From Rhynchopus sp. YZ270_cl-10 (Eukaryota > Euglenozoa > Diplonemea > Diplonemida > Diplonemidae), in NCBI GenBank assembly GCA_964035575.1, contig OZ037850.1, positions 1,570,501 through 1,634,500 of the forward strand: a stretch of 64,000 nucleotides of DNA. The letters are read 5' to 3'. Each line of letters starts with the position of its first letter. Position 1 is the first letter of the stretch. The notes under the pieces are model-generated. The model had not been told where the DNA came from. It was given only the letters and a program-made list of their open reading frames with translations, and did no database searches. The translations under genes were made by a program, and so were the position numbers. Below are positions 32,430 to 42,208 of the stretch, in pieces.

Positions 32430-32738
32430 TCTTGCAAGACAACGGGTAATGTTTGTTAGATCTAAGGAGGGAAGGGGAGCGTTTGTAGCTCACACAGCAC
32501 CCCAAACCCTGGCCTCTCTGTCCACAGCACACAGCTCTTCCCCTGAGTTCCATTTGTGACTCAACATGCTGAGCGCATCTTCAGTACGATGGGTGGGTGG
32601 ATGAGCGAGAAGAGGCGCAACTGGCTAGTTGCACCAAAGCTGCACAAGCTTGTGGTCGTAGCACGCAGTTTGCGCGAGAGCAAGCCGCCACAAGAGAATG
32701 GTTGCAGGAGGAGAAGGAGCGTGCGGGAGCTATATTGA
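32430..32738 (+). pseudogene. hAT-family transposase remnant (C-terminal dimerisation region)
   Basis: The frame from 32556 reads QHAERIFSTMGGWMSEKRR, then NWLVAPKLHKLVVVARSLR. This matches the hAT C-terminal dimerisation signature (S/AER-x-FS-x-x-G-x-x-x-x-x-KR-x-R-L-x-P-x-x-x-x-x-L-x-x-L). Upstream, the expected lead-in (STAHSSSP) is in another frame and is separated by a stop (TGA 32543-32545 in the frame of the motif). No intact transposase frame exists nearby, so this is a decayed fragment of a DNA transposon. I could not find its inverted ends or an 8-bp target duplication. Confidence 0.55.
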
Positions 32739-33884
32739 CTGCGACGCGACAGCTGAGGACCCCAAGGTTGATGATGATGCTGAGCATCACGACTCTGACA
32801 TCAGTGAAGGCTCTTGGGACTAAACGCATACAGTCTTGTCCGTACCCATTTCTCCCACACAAGTCACCACCCCCTTGTGACTTGCCTGTAACAGTGGAAA
32901 CGTTTCCCTCCCAGCCGCAAACCCGTTCAGTGTATCGTGAGCCACTGCAGTGACCCACTCACGCTCGACCCTGTCCCTCCTTGTAAACAGTTCGCCTTCT
33001 CCTACGTTGTGCTAAGGAAAACCAAAAAACATGCTCAAAAATGATGGGCACGGGGGTCAGACTCCACTTCTGACCACCTAAAATTAGGTCATACACGTGT
33101 TATACCCCAAACTGACCAAGAAATTTTCCCAGTGTTCGATGGTGATCGAATTAAATCGGTGGTAAAAAGTGAAAAATGGGGCATGCCAGGCCCACGTCAA
33201 TCAGCCTAAAAATGTTGCAACTTTAAACGCGCGTCTCTCCCGTACACCAATATACACTTTTTAACACATACAGTACAGCAAGGGAAAACCAAGGGATTTT
33301 ACCCTGTGTTCTCCTTGTTACGGCTGCACTAACCTAATCATCAAAACTGCTCGATTTTGGCTTTATCTAAAAGATCGACATCAATTCTTACGAAATATAA
33401 TTTATTTTACGATTTTGAGTAGAATTCTGTTTGCAGGGCGAAGTCACGAGGCAGGGGGTGATTTTGGGGGTGAGCGCCAAAAAAAGTCCTTTTCCTAGGG
33501 TTGACCCACCTCCCTCCAGCATCCAACGATATGACATTTTCACGAAAGTTGTCGATTCTTGCCTTATTCTTGTCACACAGAAAAAAAATGTTTTTACGAA
33601 AATGAGTAGAACCCCATTACCCCTACCAACGTGTGGCATTCGTGCGCCACTATAGTGGCACTTGCTATGGGTAAAAACGGTTTTCTGGTTTTAGTGCCTC
33701 GCTGGCGACATCCGTTGGGGGGGATTCTGGTGTGAGAATGTTCTCGATTTTTGCTTTATTTGAAAGATTCGCCACAAAATCGTTTCAAGGAAAAGAGTCG
33801 GTCAAAAAGTCCAAGTAGAACCCAGAAACTCTCCCTTGCCACCCATTTCACGCCCATGCCCCTTGTACTACTAGAGGAAAAAAA

Positions 33885-33990
33885 AAAACGATCGTGAAAA
33901 AAAAAAAACGATCGTGAAAAAAAAAAAAAAAATGTCAAGATCTTGAAAAAAAGTTCAAGATCTTGAAAAAAACCGTCACGATCGTTCTCA
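33885..33990. repeat. Poly-A / CGATCG array
   Basis: ACGATCGTGAAAAAA-type units alternate with AAGATCTTGAA palindromes and poly-A runs. Confidence 0.5.
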
Positions 33991-34299
33991 CACTATGAAA
34001 AAAGAAAAAAAAAAAAAGTTCTGCTAAGTGCAGGGCTCTCAAGATCCTCCACGAAAAAAGCAGAATTTTCGAAATGAGGAGGATTTCATTTTTGCAAAAA
34101 AACACGGGTTGCCTACGATCGTAGTACGATCTCTTACGATCGCAGCTCTTTTTTGATCGCACTACGATCGTACTACGATCAAAGTACGATCGTAGTACGA
34201 TCGTACTTACGATCGTATTATGATCGTACGATCGTACTACGATCGTAACGATCGTAGTACGATCGTACGATCTTCCTTCTAAGGTGCTCGCTCTCCATA

Positions 34300-34800
34300 C
34301 CTAGACCCTCGAATTTTTTTTTTTGCCCCTTTTTTGGGCTAATTTCGACGATTTGAGGCCATTAAAAGCAAAATTTGGCACTTTTGAGCATCTAGGGGGG
34401 TCTAAAACGCGGTTCCGCGAACCCAAAATTTCGTGATTTTTACCAAAAACAAGTCGATTTTTGAAAAAATCTCAAAAAAAAAAATCCCAATTTTTTTTTT
34501 TCACAAGTGTTTTTGAGGCCTGCTCACTACACCCTAGGTACCCTTCTGGGACCAAAAAGTCAAAAAAAGCAAGAATTGGGCTGTTTTGAGCATCTAGAGT
34601 TAATTCCCCAGTCATTTTCTGTACCACCAGTGCATTTTGTATGGGCCAGCGCCTTGTCAAAAAATCAAAAAATCTCAAAAAAAAAATTTTTTTTTTCGGG
34701 AAAATTTCGACCCCTGAGTTGGGTTTTTGGGCACCAAAAAGTGCAAAAAAACGCAAAAATCGGGTGTTTTGACGATCTGGGGGTAACTATATGCACTACT
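34300..34800. repeat. Degenerate satellite, about 190-bp period, 3 units
   Basis: TTTTGAGCATCTAG occurs at about 34382 and 34584, and TTTTGACGATCTGG at about 34769. Each is preceded by a stretch rich in CAAAAAGT/GCAAAAA and followed by unrelated bases, an A-rich run (ATCTCAAAAAAAAA) and a T-run. The spacing is about 200 and 185 bases. Confidence 0.5.
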
Positions 34801-35137
34801 ACAGGGGCCCACAATATCGACTTTTCCTTAGCAAATTCCTTGGAGTATTGCATGCCTTGAAGTGTTGCATTTTGTCCCCACTGAGTGTGCACTCAGAAAA
34901 CACTCATCAATAAAACGACCTTTCTGTTCGGTAAAAAATAGTTATTTTCTATTGTAGTAGTGGGTTTGTCGTGCAGTGATGTTCTTTGTACCTGGAGAGT
35001 GGGCCGAGTGCAAGGTATGTTTTTAACCCCCCGGTTTTCTCCCTTTTCGACATGTCCGCTATTTTTTTTTTTTTTTTGAAAAACTTGGTTGTATTAGTGT
35101 AGCCACCCTAGAGTGTGCTCCACTATACTAAACATTT

Positions 35138-35695
35138 TTATGTCACCGCAGACGAGCGCGATGATCTCTCTTGTGTGGCAGATGTCACACTGATGTCGCT
35201 GATACTACTACCCACCGGGCCATCATCAGATGGGGGTGGCGGGGCGGAGGGGGGGGCATTGATGACGGATTTCTTCCGTTTTTTGGCAGTTTTGTCGCAT
35301 GCTCTGGGGGAAGACGAGCGTTTTCTTTTTGAAGAACGTGTTGATGGATTCTGTTTACGGGAGGGGGGAGAAACAGAACGCTTTAGTTTTAAAATACGGT
35401 TGGGCTCAGGGTCACCCTCAGCAGGCGGCACGTCATTCGCGGCAGGCCGATCTCCCGCTGCGAGGACGTCGTCGATCATGTCACCCTCCGATGTGCCAGC
35501 AGAGGAGGTTGGAGGTGAAGACCACCTAGATGCTCTAGCTGATATGCTAGGGCCGTAGGCATCGAGTGGTGCAGTTCCCCATGCCGCGTCAGCGAGCCAT
35601 CGGACGGACCTTGACAGCTGTGACCTGATAACAGCGATGCTATCGACACCTAGACGGGCACGTTTTTTTTTTTTTTTTGTCAACAAAAATGTCAC
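35138..35695 (-). other. Uncertain minus-strand open frame, Ser/Pro/Lys-rich
   Basis: A 185-codon frame that is basic and low in complexity (KKRKK, SSKRKRSSSP, APPPPSDDG) and ends TSATQERSSRSSAVT. It could be the N-terminal tail of a transposon protein or a chance frame. The poly-T/poly-A tract at its start argues against a normal start codon. No domain is recognised. It lies inside the inverted-repeat element. Confidence 0.25.
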
Positions 35696-36078
35696 TTTTA
35701 CGTGGGGTACGGGGCGGCTTCTTGTTTGTTTGTTTTTTTGTTGTAGTCTCTACTTTTACATTCAATTTCTCTTATCAGGTACCCGAACCGACGACCCTTC
35801 ATCGTGACAGCGAAGCAGTGCCCACGGAAGAGCTGGTGCAATTATTTCAAAACCAGGTGGCGATCGTAAAAGTCGGGTTTATATACCAACTTTTCCATTA
35901 ACCCACCCCAGACCACCCTAATTATTATGAAACTCTTAGTCAGTCACTGCTATAGCCATTTAACCCAGGGAGCATAGCTAGTGCAAGAAATTCGACTTCG
36001 GGATCCGGAAAGTCTGTCCTCTGCTTGCGGAGGACTAGACACAAGAAAATATTGCGTTCCCCCAGAATACTAATTTTT

Positions 36079-36164
36079 GTCACAGTAATTTTTGCCCAGG
36101 GCATGCTCTTGAAGCATGGCGGCTTGGTGTGAGAAGGGGCAGTGTGTTGTTTTGTTCTAGATTT
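36079..36164 (+). repeat. 85-bp dispersed repeat, copy 2
   Basis: Direct copy of 30745-30832 with small differences (TTGCCCAGGGCATGCTCTTG, then GAAGCATGGCGGCTTGGTG). Confidence 0.6.
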
Positions 36165-37045
36165 CAACGGTTGTTAGAACGAGTCAAGTGGATGCTTATC
36201 TAAACACTGACTTTAGTACAGACCCGAGAGATCACACATGACTTTGAGGAAAGAACAAAGCAATGCATCTGTACCCGCACGCCAGGTTGTAGTTACTTCA
36301 GAATTTTCTTGAGTTTGCATGAACGAGGAGGGGGTGATTCATTCTTCGGGAACGCTTAGTATACCATGGAATGATCATCTCAAAAAAACAGTGGGGGCTG
36401 AATTCATATCCCTTAGAATTGCGAATTCAGCCTTTGCAGAAGGTACGTCTTACTTGTACTTGTACTTGTATGCCGTGTCACCCTTCTCAACCTTACCGGT
36501 TCACAGCTCGCAAGAGCAATGTAACCCTTCTCGCTATTGCAAACTTAAGAATTTTCTGCTGTAACTTACCAAAATCGATTTTCTTTCACCCCAAACACCC
36601 GCAACACCCCACCTGCTACTTCGGTAGCCTGTGTTGTTGGGAGTTGGTTCTCATGTTGATCCCCAGTGACTGTCTAGCACTGCTTCTTCTGAGCCCAACG
36701 TTGTTTGGCCTGTCGACGTAATAAATACGAAGACAGGGCGGCGGTGCCAACAATTTTCCAATGATGTAACGTTTTATCTGATTGATTATCGTTTGATAAA
36801 CCTTGTGTGTGCTTCATGCACACCATGCAAGGAATATCGAACGGTATTTCAAGCGATATTCGTTATTTCGTTTGGCAAACGTACTACGATCGTACTACGA
36901 TCGTAATGATCGTACTACGATCGTACTACGATCGTTTACGATCGTAGTACGATCGTAGTTGATCGTAGTACGATATTTTACGATCGTTACGATCGTTTTT
37001 TGGTACGATCGTAAACGATCGTACTACGATCGTAGGCAACCCGTG

Positions 37046-38082
37046 AAAAAACCCCCAAAAAAATTTTTTTCCCCCCGCAACGAGCGGTCGTCGCGCGCTT
37101 CGCGCGCGCCTCCCTGACAGCCACAGAGCGGAGAGGCGGGTCAATTTTGCGAGATAATAAAAAACGGAAATCTAATCCTTTCTCTTGCACCGTACGCTCC
37201 ACGAACCGTACAAAACCAAGACGTCTTCCAGAAGCAGGGGCTGATGCAACGGCGGGTAATTTTTTTGAAATGGTAAATTTTTTGCAGCTTTGGCCAAGTT
37301 GTATTTTTTGGCTGCAAAATGCAAGGGTATCCAAAGACATTGTCAACTCTATTTTTTTGCGGAGCAAAAAAATTAATATACATGGCGCCGCAGGCGAAAA
37401 AAAAATAGGGTACGGTGTAAAAATGCTTCCTTTTACACCACAGAATCACTCAACGAACCCTTTTTTTGAGTAGCAAAAAATGAAAATGGCGCCGCAGGCA
37501 AAAGGTGCAGCCCTGGACGGTGCATACAGGCTCGGGAAAATATTGGCTCCCTCGGGGGAGACAAAGTGACCCCCCACTATAAAACCCCTAGGAGGATAAT
37601 CCTCCACCCGAGCCCGCCAAAAAAAAAAAAATAATGGAGGAAATCCTCCACCAAAAAAGCCTGAAAAAAAAAAAAAAAGCCCCTGGAGGAAATATCCTCC
37701 CCTACGTGGAGGATCTTGAGAGCACTGGCTAAGTGGTTCAGACCCGTTCTACCTGTCAAAAAAGCTCAGGAGAAGAAGATATGGAGAGGTGAGTGCTCAA
37801 ACGTCCCAAAAAAGTCAAAATCGGGCGTTGGTAAAAAAAAAAGTTGCGTACCGTGCGCCTGCGGCGCAAGCATGTACCCCACCAACGTGGACCATCAACA
37901 GAATATTTTCAAAATCGGAAATCCTAGCGGAGAGCCTGAAAGAAACGAAACAAAAAAAAAAAAAAAACCAGGCTCATTACAACCATTTACCGTACATCCA
38001 CTGTCCACATTTCCTTCCCATCTCCCCCTCTCCCTCTACACCCTCCCAGCGTTTTTTTAAATCTCCAAAAAAACCTAACACA
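37046..38082. other. Repeat-rich spacer before the ThDP enzyme gene
   Basis: Contains several GCGCCGCAGGCG fragments (about 37383, 37486 and, inverted, 37849-37878), the outer inverted repeat end with GGAGGA-rich sequence (37590-37728), and the A/C-rich leader of the next gene. An open frame continues upstream of the chosen ATG, but it crosses repeat sequence. Confidence 0.45.
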
Positions 38083-40270
38083 ATGACCGAAAAGAACGGT
38101 GCCGAGGTGGTTGTTGAGACACTTCTCCGTAATGGTGTAGACATGATGTTTGCCAACCCGGGGACGACTGAGATGGGGATTGTTGAGGCACTGGACACTG
38201 TGCCCGGTATGCAGGCGATTCTGGGTCTGCACGAGAACGTTGTGACGGGGGGTGCCGATGGCTATGGACGGATGACTGGACGCGCCTCGGCCACGCTACT
38301 GCATCTTGGCGCAGGGCTTGCGAACGGTGTGGCAAACCTGCACAACGCACGCCGTGCGGGCACACCCATCCTCAACATCATCGGTGAGATGGCAACATGG
38401 CACCGTGATGCTGACCCTCTCCTCAACATGGACATCGCAGGCCTAGCCGGCACCGTCTCCTCCTTCGTCACTACCCCCAACACCACTGCTGCCGTCGCCA
38501 CCGCCACAAACGACTGCCTCGACGCAACACGCCGCAACAAAGCAGGCGCCTCCAGCATCGCAACCCTCATCCTCCCACACGACTGCGCCAGAGAGCCCGC
38601 ACCTTCCAGCCAGGTTGCAGTCGACTCCGATGCAGGACGGAGCTTTGAGGTCACGCTCTCCGTTGCCAAGGCGGAAGGCGACGCGCAGCTGCTGGACGTA
38701 ACAGAAAAGGCGTTGCAAGCACTTCGCCAGGGTGGTGCCAAGACGTGTCTCTTCGTAGGTGGGCAGGGGCTCTGGAAGGGCGCAATAGAAGCGGCAGGTG
38801 AGGTGGCAGCGCTCACAGGGGCTGTGCTCTTCTGCGAGAACGCCTTCCCCCGCATCGACCGTGGTGGCGATTTGCCTAAGGTGCAGCGTCTCGCGTACTT
38901 CCCAAGCGACGCCAAGAAGGACCTCGCAAAGTTCACAACAATCGTGTTCCTCGGGGCGCGTGTGCCGGTTGCGATGTTCGGGTACGAAGACGGAATCAGC
39001 CAGATCGTTGATGAAGAGAAGCAGGACCTTGTTGTGCTTGATGTGCAGGATGTGCAGGGTGCAGTCAAGGTAATGTTTGAAAAAGAAAGAGGCTAACATT
39101 GTCGTTTGTAATGTGGGGAATAGGCAAATCCCAAACATTATTTACTATCTGTTTTTTTTCGTGTTTTATGTACACCTTACTCAAACCACCCACCACAGTA
39201 CCTCGCAAAGGAGCTGTCCTCAAGCGATGCGCCTGTCTCAGTACCGGACCCGGCAAAGCCGCTGAAGGTGCCCAAGGGGAAGCTGACTGCAGCAAAGCTG
39301 TGCACCTGCCTTGCAGTGTCGCAGCCGGAGGTGTGTATTGTTTAAAGGGTACACCTGCCCACTCACGATGAAGCCTCTGGATCACTGTACTCTGCACTAG
39401 GCACACCAGGGTTCCTCTGAGCGACTTAGTATCACTCTTCCTGGAGTGTCCTGCAGAGCTCCTTCGGGAGCGTTGTTCGATGCGACTTTCTTCTTTTCTT
39501 GCTGAGGTGCGCCATTGGGCACCCCAGGTCTTCCCCCTTCCACCTTCTTCTCTAACCCTTTCCCCACAGAACGCCATCATCGTGGACGAGTCGCTGACCT
39601 CAGGTGGACAGTATTGGGGTGCCTCGCAGGGCTGCAAGGAGTTCTCACACCTGACACTCACAGGAGGCTCTATTGGGCAGGGCCCGCCGCTCTCTGTGGG
39701 CGTTGCCTTGGGCGCACCAGGAAGGCGTGTCATCAACTTCCAGGCAGACGGGTCTGGTTTGTACACATCCCAAGCACTGTGGACACAGGCAAGGGAGAAG
39801 GTGTGTGCGCTTTTTCTTTTGATCTATTTCCCCCTGAGCATCAGGTTTTTGTGTATTTTGCGCAGTAATTGATTCATTTGCGCCACAACCCTTAGGGTTC
39901 TGTCTCTCATATGACATAGTACATAACGTTGTGTTTTCTACACCACAACACTACAACAGCTTCCGATCACGACAGTCATCTGCAACAACGCTGTGTACCA
40001 AATCCTTAAGATCGAACAGCAGAAGCAGAACCTCAGCCAAACGGGCAGTGCAGCGAAGAGGCTCACTGACTTGGGCAGCCCTGCCATCGACTGGGTGTCC
40101 TTGGGCAAAGGGTACGGGGTCGAGTCTGCAAGGTATGCAAACCCGCACAAAACCCATTCAATACCTATATCAAACCCACCAACAGAGCGACAACATGCGA
40201 AGAATTCATGGATTTGATGCAAAAGGCACTTAAGTTGGACGGCCCCTTCCTCATTGAGGCGTGTATTTAG
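38083..40270 (+). CDS. Acetolactate synthase-like ThDP-dependent enzyme (5 exons)
   Basis: Exons are 38083-39069, 39199-39330, 39570-39800, 39960-40132 and 40186-40270, giving 535 residues. Donors are GTAATG, GTGTGT (twice) and GTATGC; acceptors are all CAG, and the phases fit throughout. The N-terminal ThDP domain has the catalytic Glu in GLHENVVTGGADGYGRMTG (about 46-64) and the family start FANPGTTEM. A central domain follows. The C-terminal ThDP domain has the cofactor motif QADGSGLYTSQALW and the NNAVYQILKIE block, ending GPFLIEA. The closest family I know is the bacterial ilvB/ilvG-like group of about 515-550 residues, usually called acetolactate synthase large subunit, in which the true reaction is often unknown. 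A bacterial origin followed by intron gain is possible. No targeting peptide is seen. Confidence 0.9.
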
Positions 40271-40767
40271 GGTGGTTGGGAGATTTCTTTTTCTTCTTTT
40301 TTTAGGTTTTTTTGTCGGCCTAAAAATAGGTTTTTTTTGTGGTCTTATGAAACTACGCTCCCCGAAAAAAGAACAAACATTGAACGAGTGAGTGACGAAC
40401 AGGAAAGTGAAGGGGGTTTTTTTGCAGGGCGAACGTCTTAGGCGCCGTACTGCAGAGGGCATGATGCACTTATTCCAAGAACTCACCACCCAAAAAAAAA
40501 TCATCTGCATATTGTGCACTATCGCATTATGCGGGAAGAGGACGTTTTTTTTTTTGTGTACAATCCACAAAAGAACACCCTCATTTCTTTCTCCTTCTCC
40601 TTCTCCTTCTGCATACAAAATCATTATCCGGCATATCTTGTACTTTTCCACTTGCCCAAAATGTTTTTTGATTGCAAAATGAGGGGAAAAAAAATGATAC
40701 AGTCTGAATCTAGAACGTGTTGAATATTACAAAAGAACTCTGCTTCATTTTGAAGCGAAAATAAAAA

Positions 40768-40800
40768 AATGGTGGAGCTCATCCTCGGGTGTTCTACACT
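40768..40800 (+). repeat. Repeat family E
   Basis: AATGGTGGAGCTCATCCTC, then GGGTGTTCTACACTAATG. It shares its first block exactly with 41662-41712. Confidence 0.45.
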
Positions 40801-40946
40801 AATGCAACAAACAGTACATCTTCTTTGTCAAATGAGTGCCTTTTGGGCAACATGGTGCACAGAGAGACCTGCATAGGTGGGTTGTAGAGACAACAACAAA
40901 AAATGCAAATATCCAACACTCACTATCCCCTTACCCTGCTTTCTTT

Positions 40947-40990
40947 CAAGGTGACTAAGCACTGCGAGGCTTAGGTTCATCTTACCTTTT
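40947..40990 (+). repeat. Hairpin repeat family A
   Basis: CAAGGTGAC, stem TAAGC (40956-40960), loop ACTGCGAG, stem GCTTA (40969-40973), then GGTTCATCTTACC and T-rich sequence. Confidence 0.6.
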
Positions 40991-40995
40991 CTTGA

Positions 40996-41030
40996 AGATG
41001 TATGTGCACGAGAGGCACAGTTTTCTTCTT
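40996..41030 (+). repeat. Hairpin repeat family A (variant stem)
   Basis: GAAGATGTA, stem TGTGC (41003-41007), loop ACGAGAG, stem GCACA (41015-41019), then a T-rich tail. Two stem positions differ from the TAAGC/GCTTA form on both sides, so pairing is kept. Confidence 0.6.
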
Positions 41031-41360
41031 TCTTCCCACCCAGTCTATTTTAATTGGGACGGCGTGGGTTATGATACTGCAGCAGACATTCCCTTTTTTT
41101 TCAAAGCCTTCCCCACTTTCCCCCGCCCGCTTGTCATTGCAAAAAGGTGGACAATGTTGTCAACTTTTCTTTTTCGTACGATGCGCACCTTCTCACAAAA
41201 TGATCCATCGAGTATGGTGTCAAAATGGGGCGGGGTTTCACAACTTTTTCACAACTATGTGGAAAAAGTTGTGTAACCCTGTCCCCTGTATTGCACCAGA
41301 GTATTCTTTTCTTCCGCCATGAAGAGTTCTCTGGGGGTTAGAATAACCTGCGGGGAACCA

Positions 41361-41415
41361 AGTGTCTACGTGTCCGCCGATGCACGGTGTGAGGCGTTTG
41401 CACTTTCAACTTCTT
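41361..41415 (+). repeat. Hairpin repeat family B, short form
   Basis: AGTGTCTACGTGTCCGCCG, ATGCACGGTGTGAGGCG, TTTGCACT, then TTCAACTTC and a T-run. Confidence 0.5.
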
Positions 41416-41661
41416 TTTCCGTGTTCTGGAGTGGCATTCTCCTTTGAAAATGCGTTTTGTTTTTGTTTTTGTTTTTGTTTTGTTTTCCATACAACAACCT
41501 TTCGAAAGGGACGTTAAAAACACTGTGCGTGCAGTGTGGTAAGAAGCCTGGAGGGGCTTTTTAACAATGTTTTGTTAAAAAAGAAGAAGAAAAAGAAGAA
41601 GAGTGCCATGGTTGCGTATTTGCGTGTTTCCAATTCACAGCAATGGGGTATTATTTGTCAA

Positions 41662-41712
41662 ATGGTGGAGCTCATCCTCAGGGTGTCTCCATTAACCAAG
41701 TTTTCAAAAAAA
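41662..41712 (+). repeat. Repeat family E
   Basis: AATGGTGGAGCTCATCCTC, GGGTGTCTCCATTAACC, then AAGTTTTCAAAAAA. The second half recurs at 63445-63478. Confidence 0.5.
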
Positions 41713-42208
41713 AGGGGGGACGAATAATATCAAAAATGCTCGTGGACGGTGAGGACTTACCTTGGGATTTCCCATGTGGTCCCGTGATAAATACGAAAAT
41801 CGCACTCTACTTTTCTTTGTGCCACAAAATTATTGTGTTATTTTTTGCGCGTTTTTTTTATTGCGTCTTTATTGGATTACGGGTTTGCAGGGCCTTAGGG
41901 TGTGATGTTAAAACCGGTTTTTGACAACGAAAAAAGAAAATCGAAAAAATGCACTTCAGAACAAAGTACGAACCTCCTCGAACTTGAACCATTCCATTAT
42001 TGCTTCCACTGACTCACTCCCACAAATAATACGACACTGGCAAGCCGACATAAGGCCAGCTATATCAGCACCGTCTGTAATATTACCGCAAAGTACCACT
42101 TGTTTACTTATCCCTGCCAGGGAAGAGATATTTCATGGGCGTGCCCCTCTTCACTCTCCCAGCCTCTTCTCACCACCACTCAGAACAAAACAACGCAAAC
42201 GCCACACA

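Larger units (their letters stand above)
30833..33990. other. Repeat-rich interval (transposon debris)
   Basis: A mosaic of dispersed repeats: GGCGAAGCCACGGTACGCAA copies at about 31481, 31660 and 31779; a GCGCCGCAGGCGC hairpin at 31580; a 160-180-bp repeat at 32175-32335; a hAT transposase remnant; and three degenerate copies of an AT-rich monomer at about 33343-33425, 33545-33620 and 33738-33835. At 30888 the sequence TTAACCCTTTACGGACC looks like a piggyBac-type end, but I found no partner end. Confidence 0.4.
34030..37728. mobile_element. Putative inverted-repeat (foldback-like) element with CGATCG-array ends
   Basis: Two nested pairs of inverted ends bracket this interval. The outer pair is GCTCTCAAGATCCTCCAC (about 34038-34055) and its complement GTGGAGGATCTTGAGAGC (37706-37723). 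The inner pair is ACGGGTTGCCTACGATCGTA (about 34109-34128) and its complement near 37025-37045. Inside the inner pair, both ends consist of about 150 bp of ACGATCGT palindromes spaced by AGT or ACT (34117-34275 and 36884-37038). Such arrays as terminal inverted repeats suggest a non-autonomous foldback-type DNA element. It encloses degenerate satellites, an 85-bp repeat copy and an uncertain minus-strand frame, but no transposase I can recognise. Confidence 0.45.
40271..42208. other. Gene-free interval with clustered hairpin repeats
   Basis: No supported gene. It contains family E copies (40768-40800, 41662-41712), two family A hairpins side by side (40947-40990, 40996-41030) and a family B hairpin (41361-41415). 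The frame that runs into the eEFSec gene from 41921 is leader. Confidence 0.5.

Noticed and set aside
35138-35695. A real minus-strand gene with a Ser/Pro/Lys-rich product
   Set aside because: Low complexity, inside repeat DNA, starts in a homopolymer tract; kept only as an uncertain frame.
41921-42208. N-terminal extension of eEFSec from the upstream open frame
   Set aside because: The family N-terminus begins just after ATG 42209, and the upstream residues are not conserved in type.
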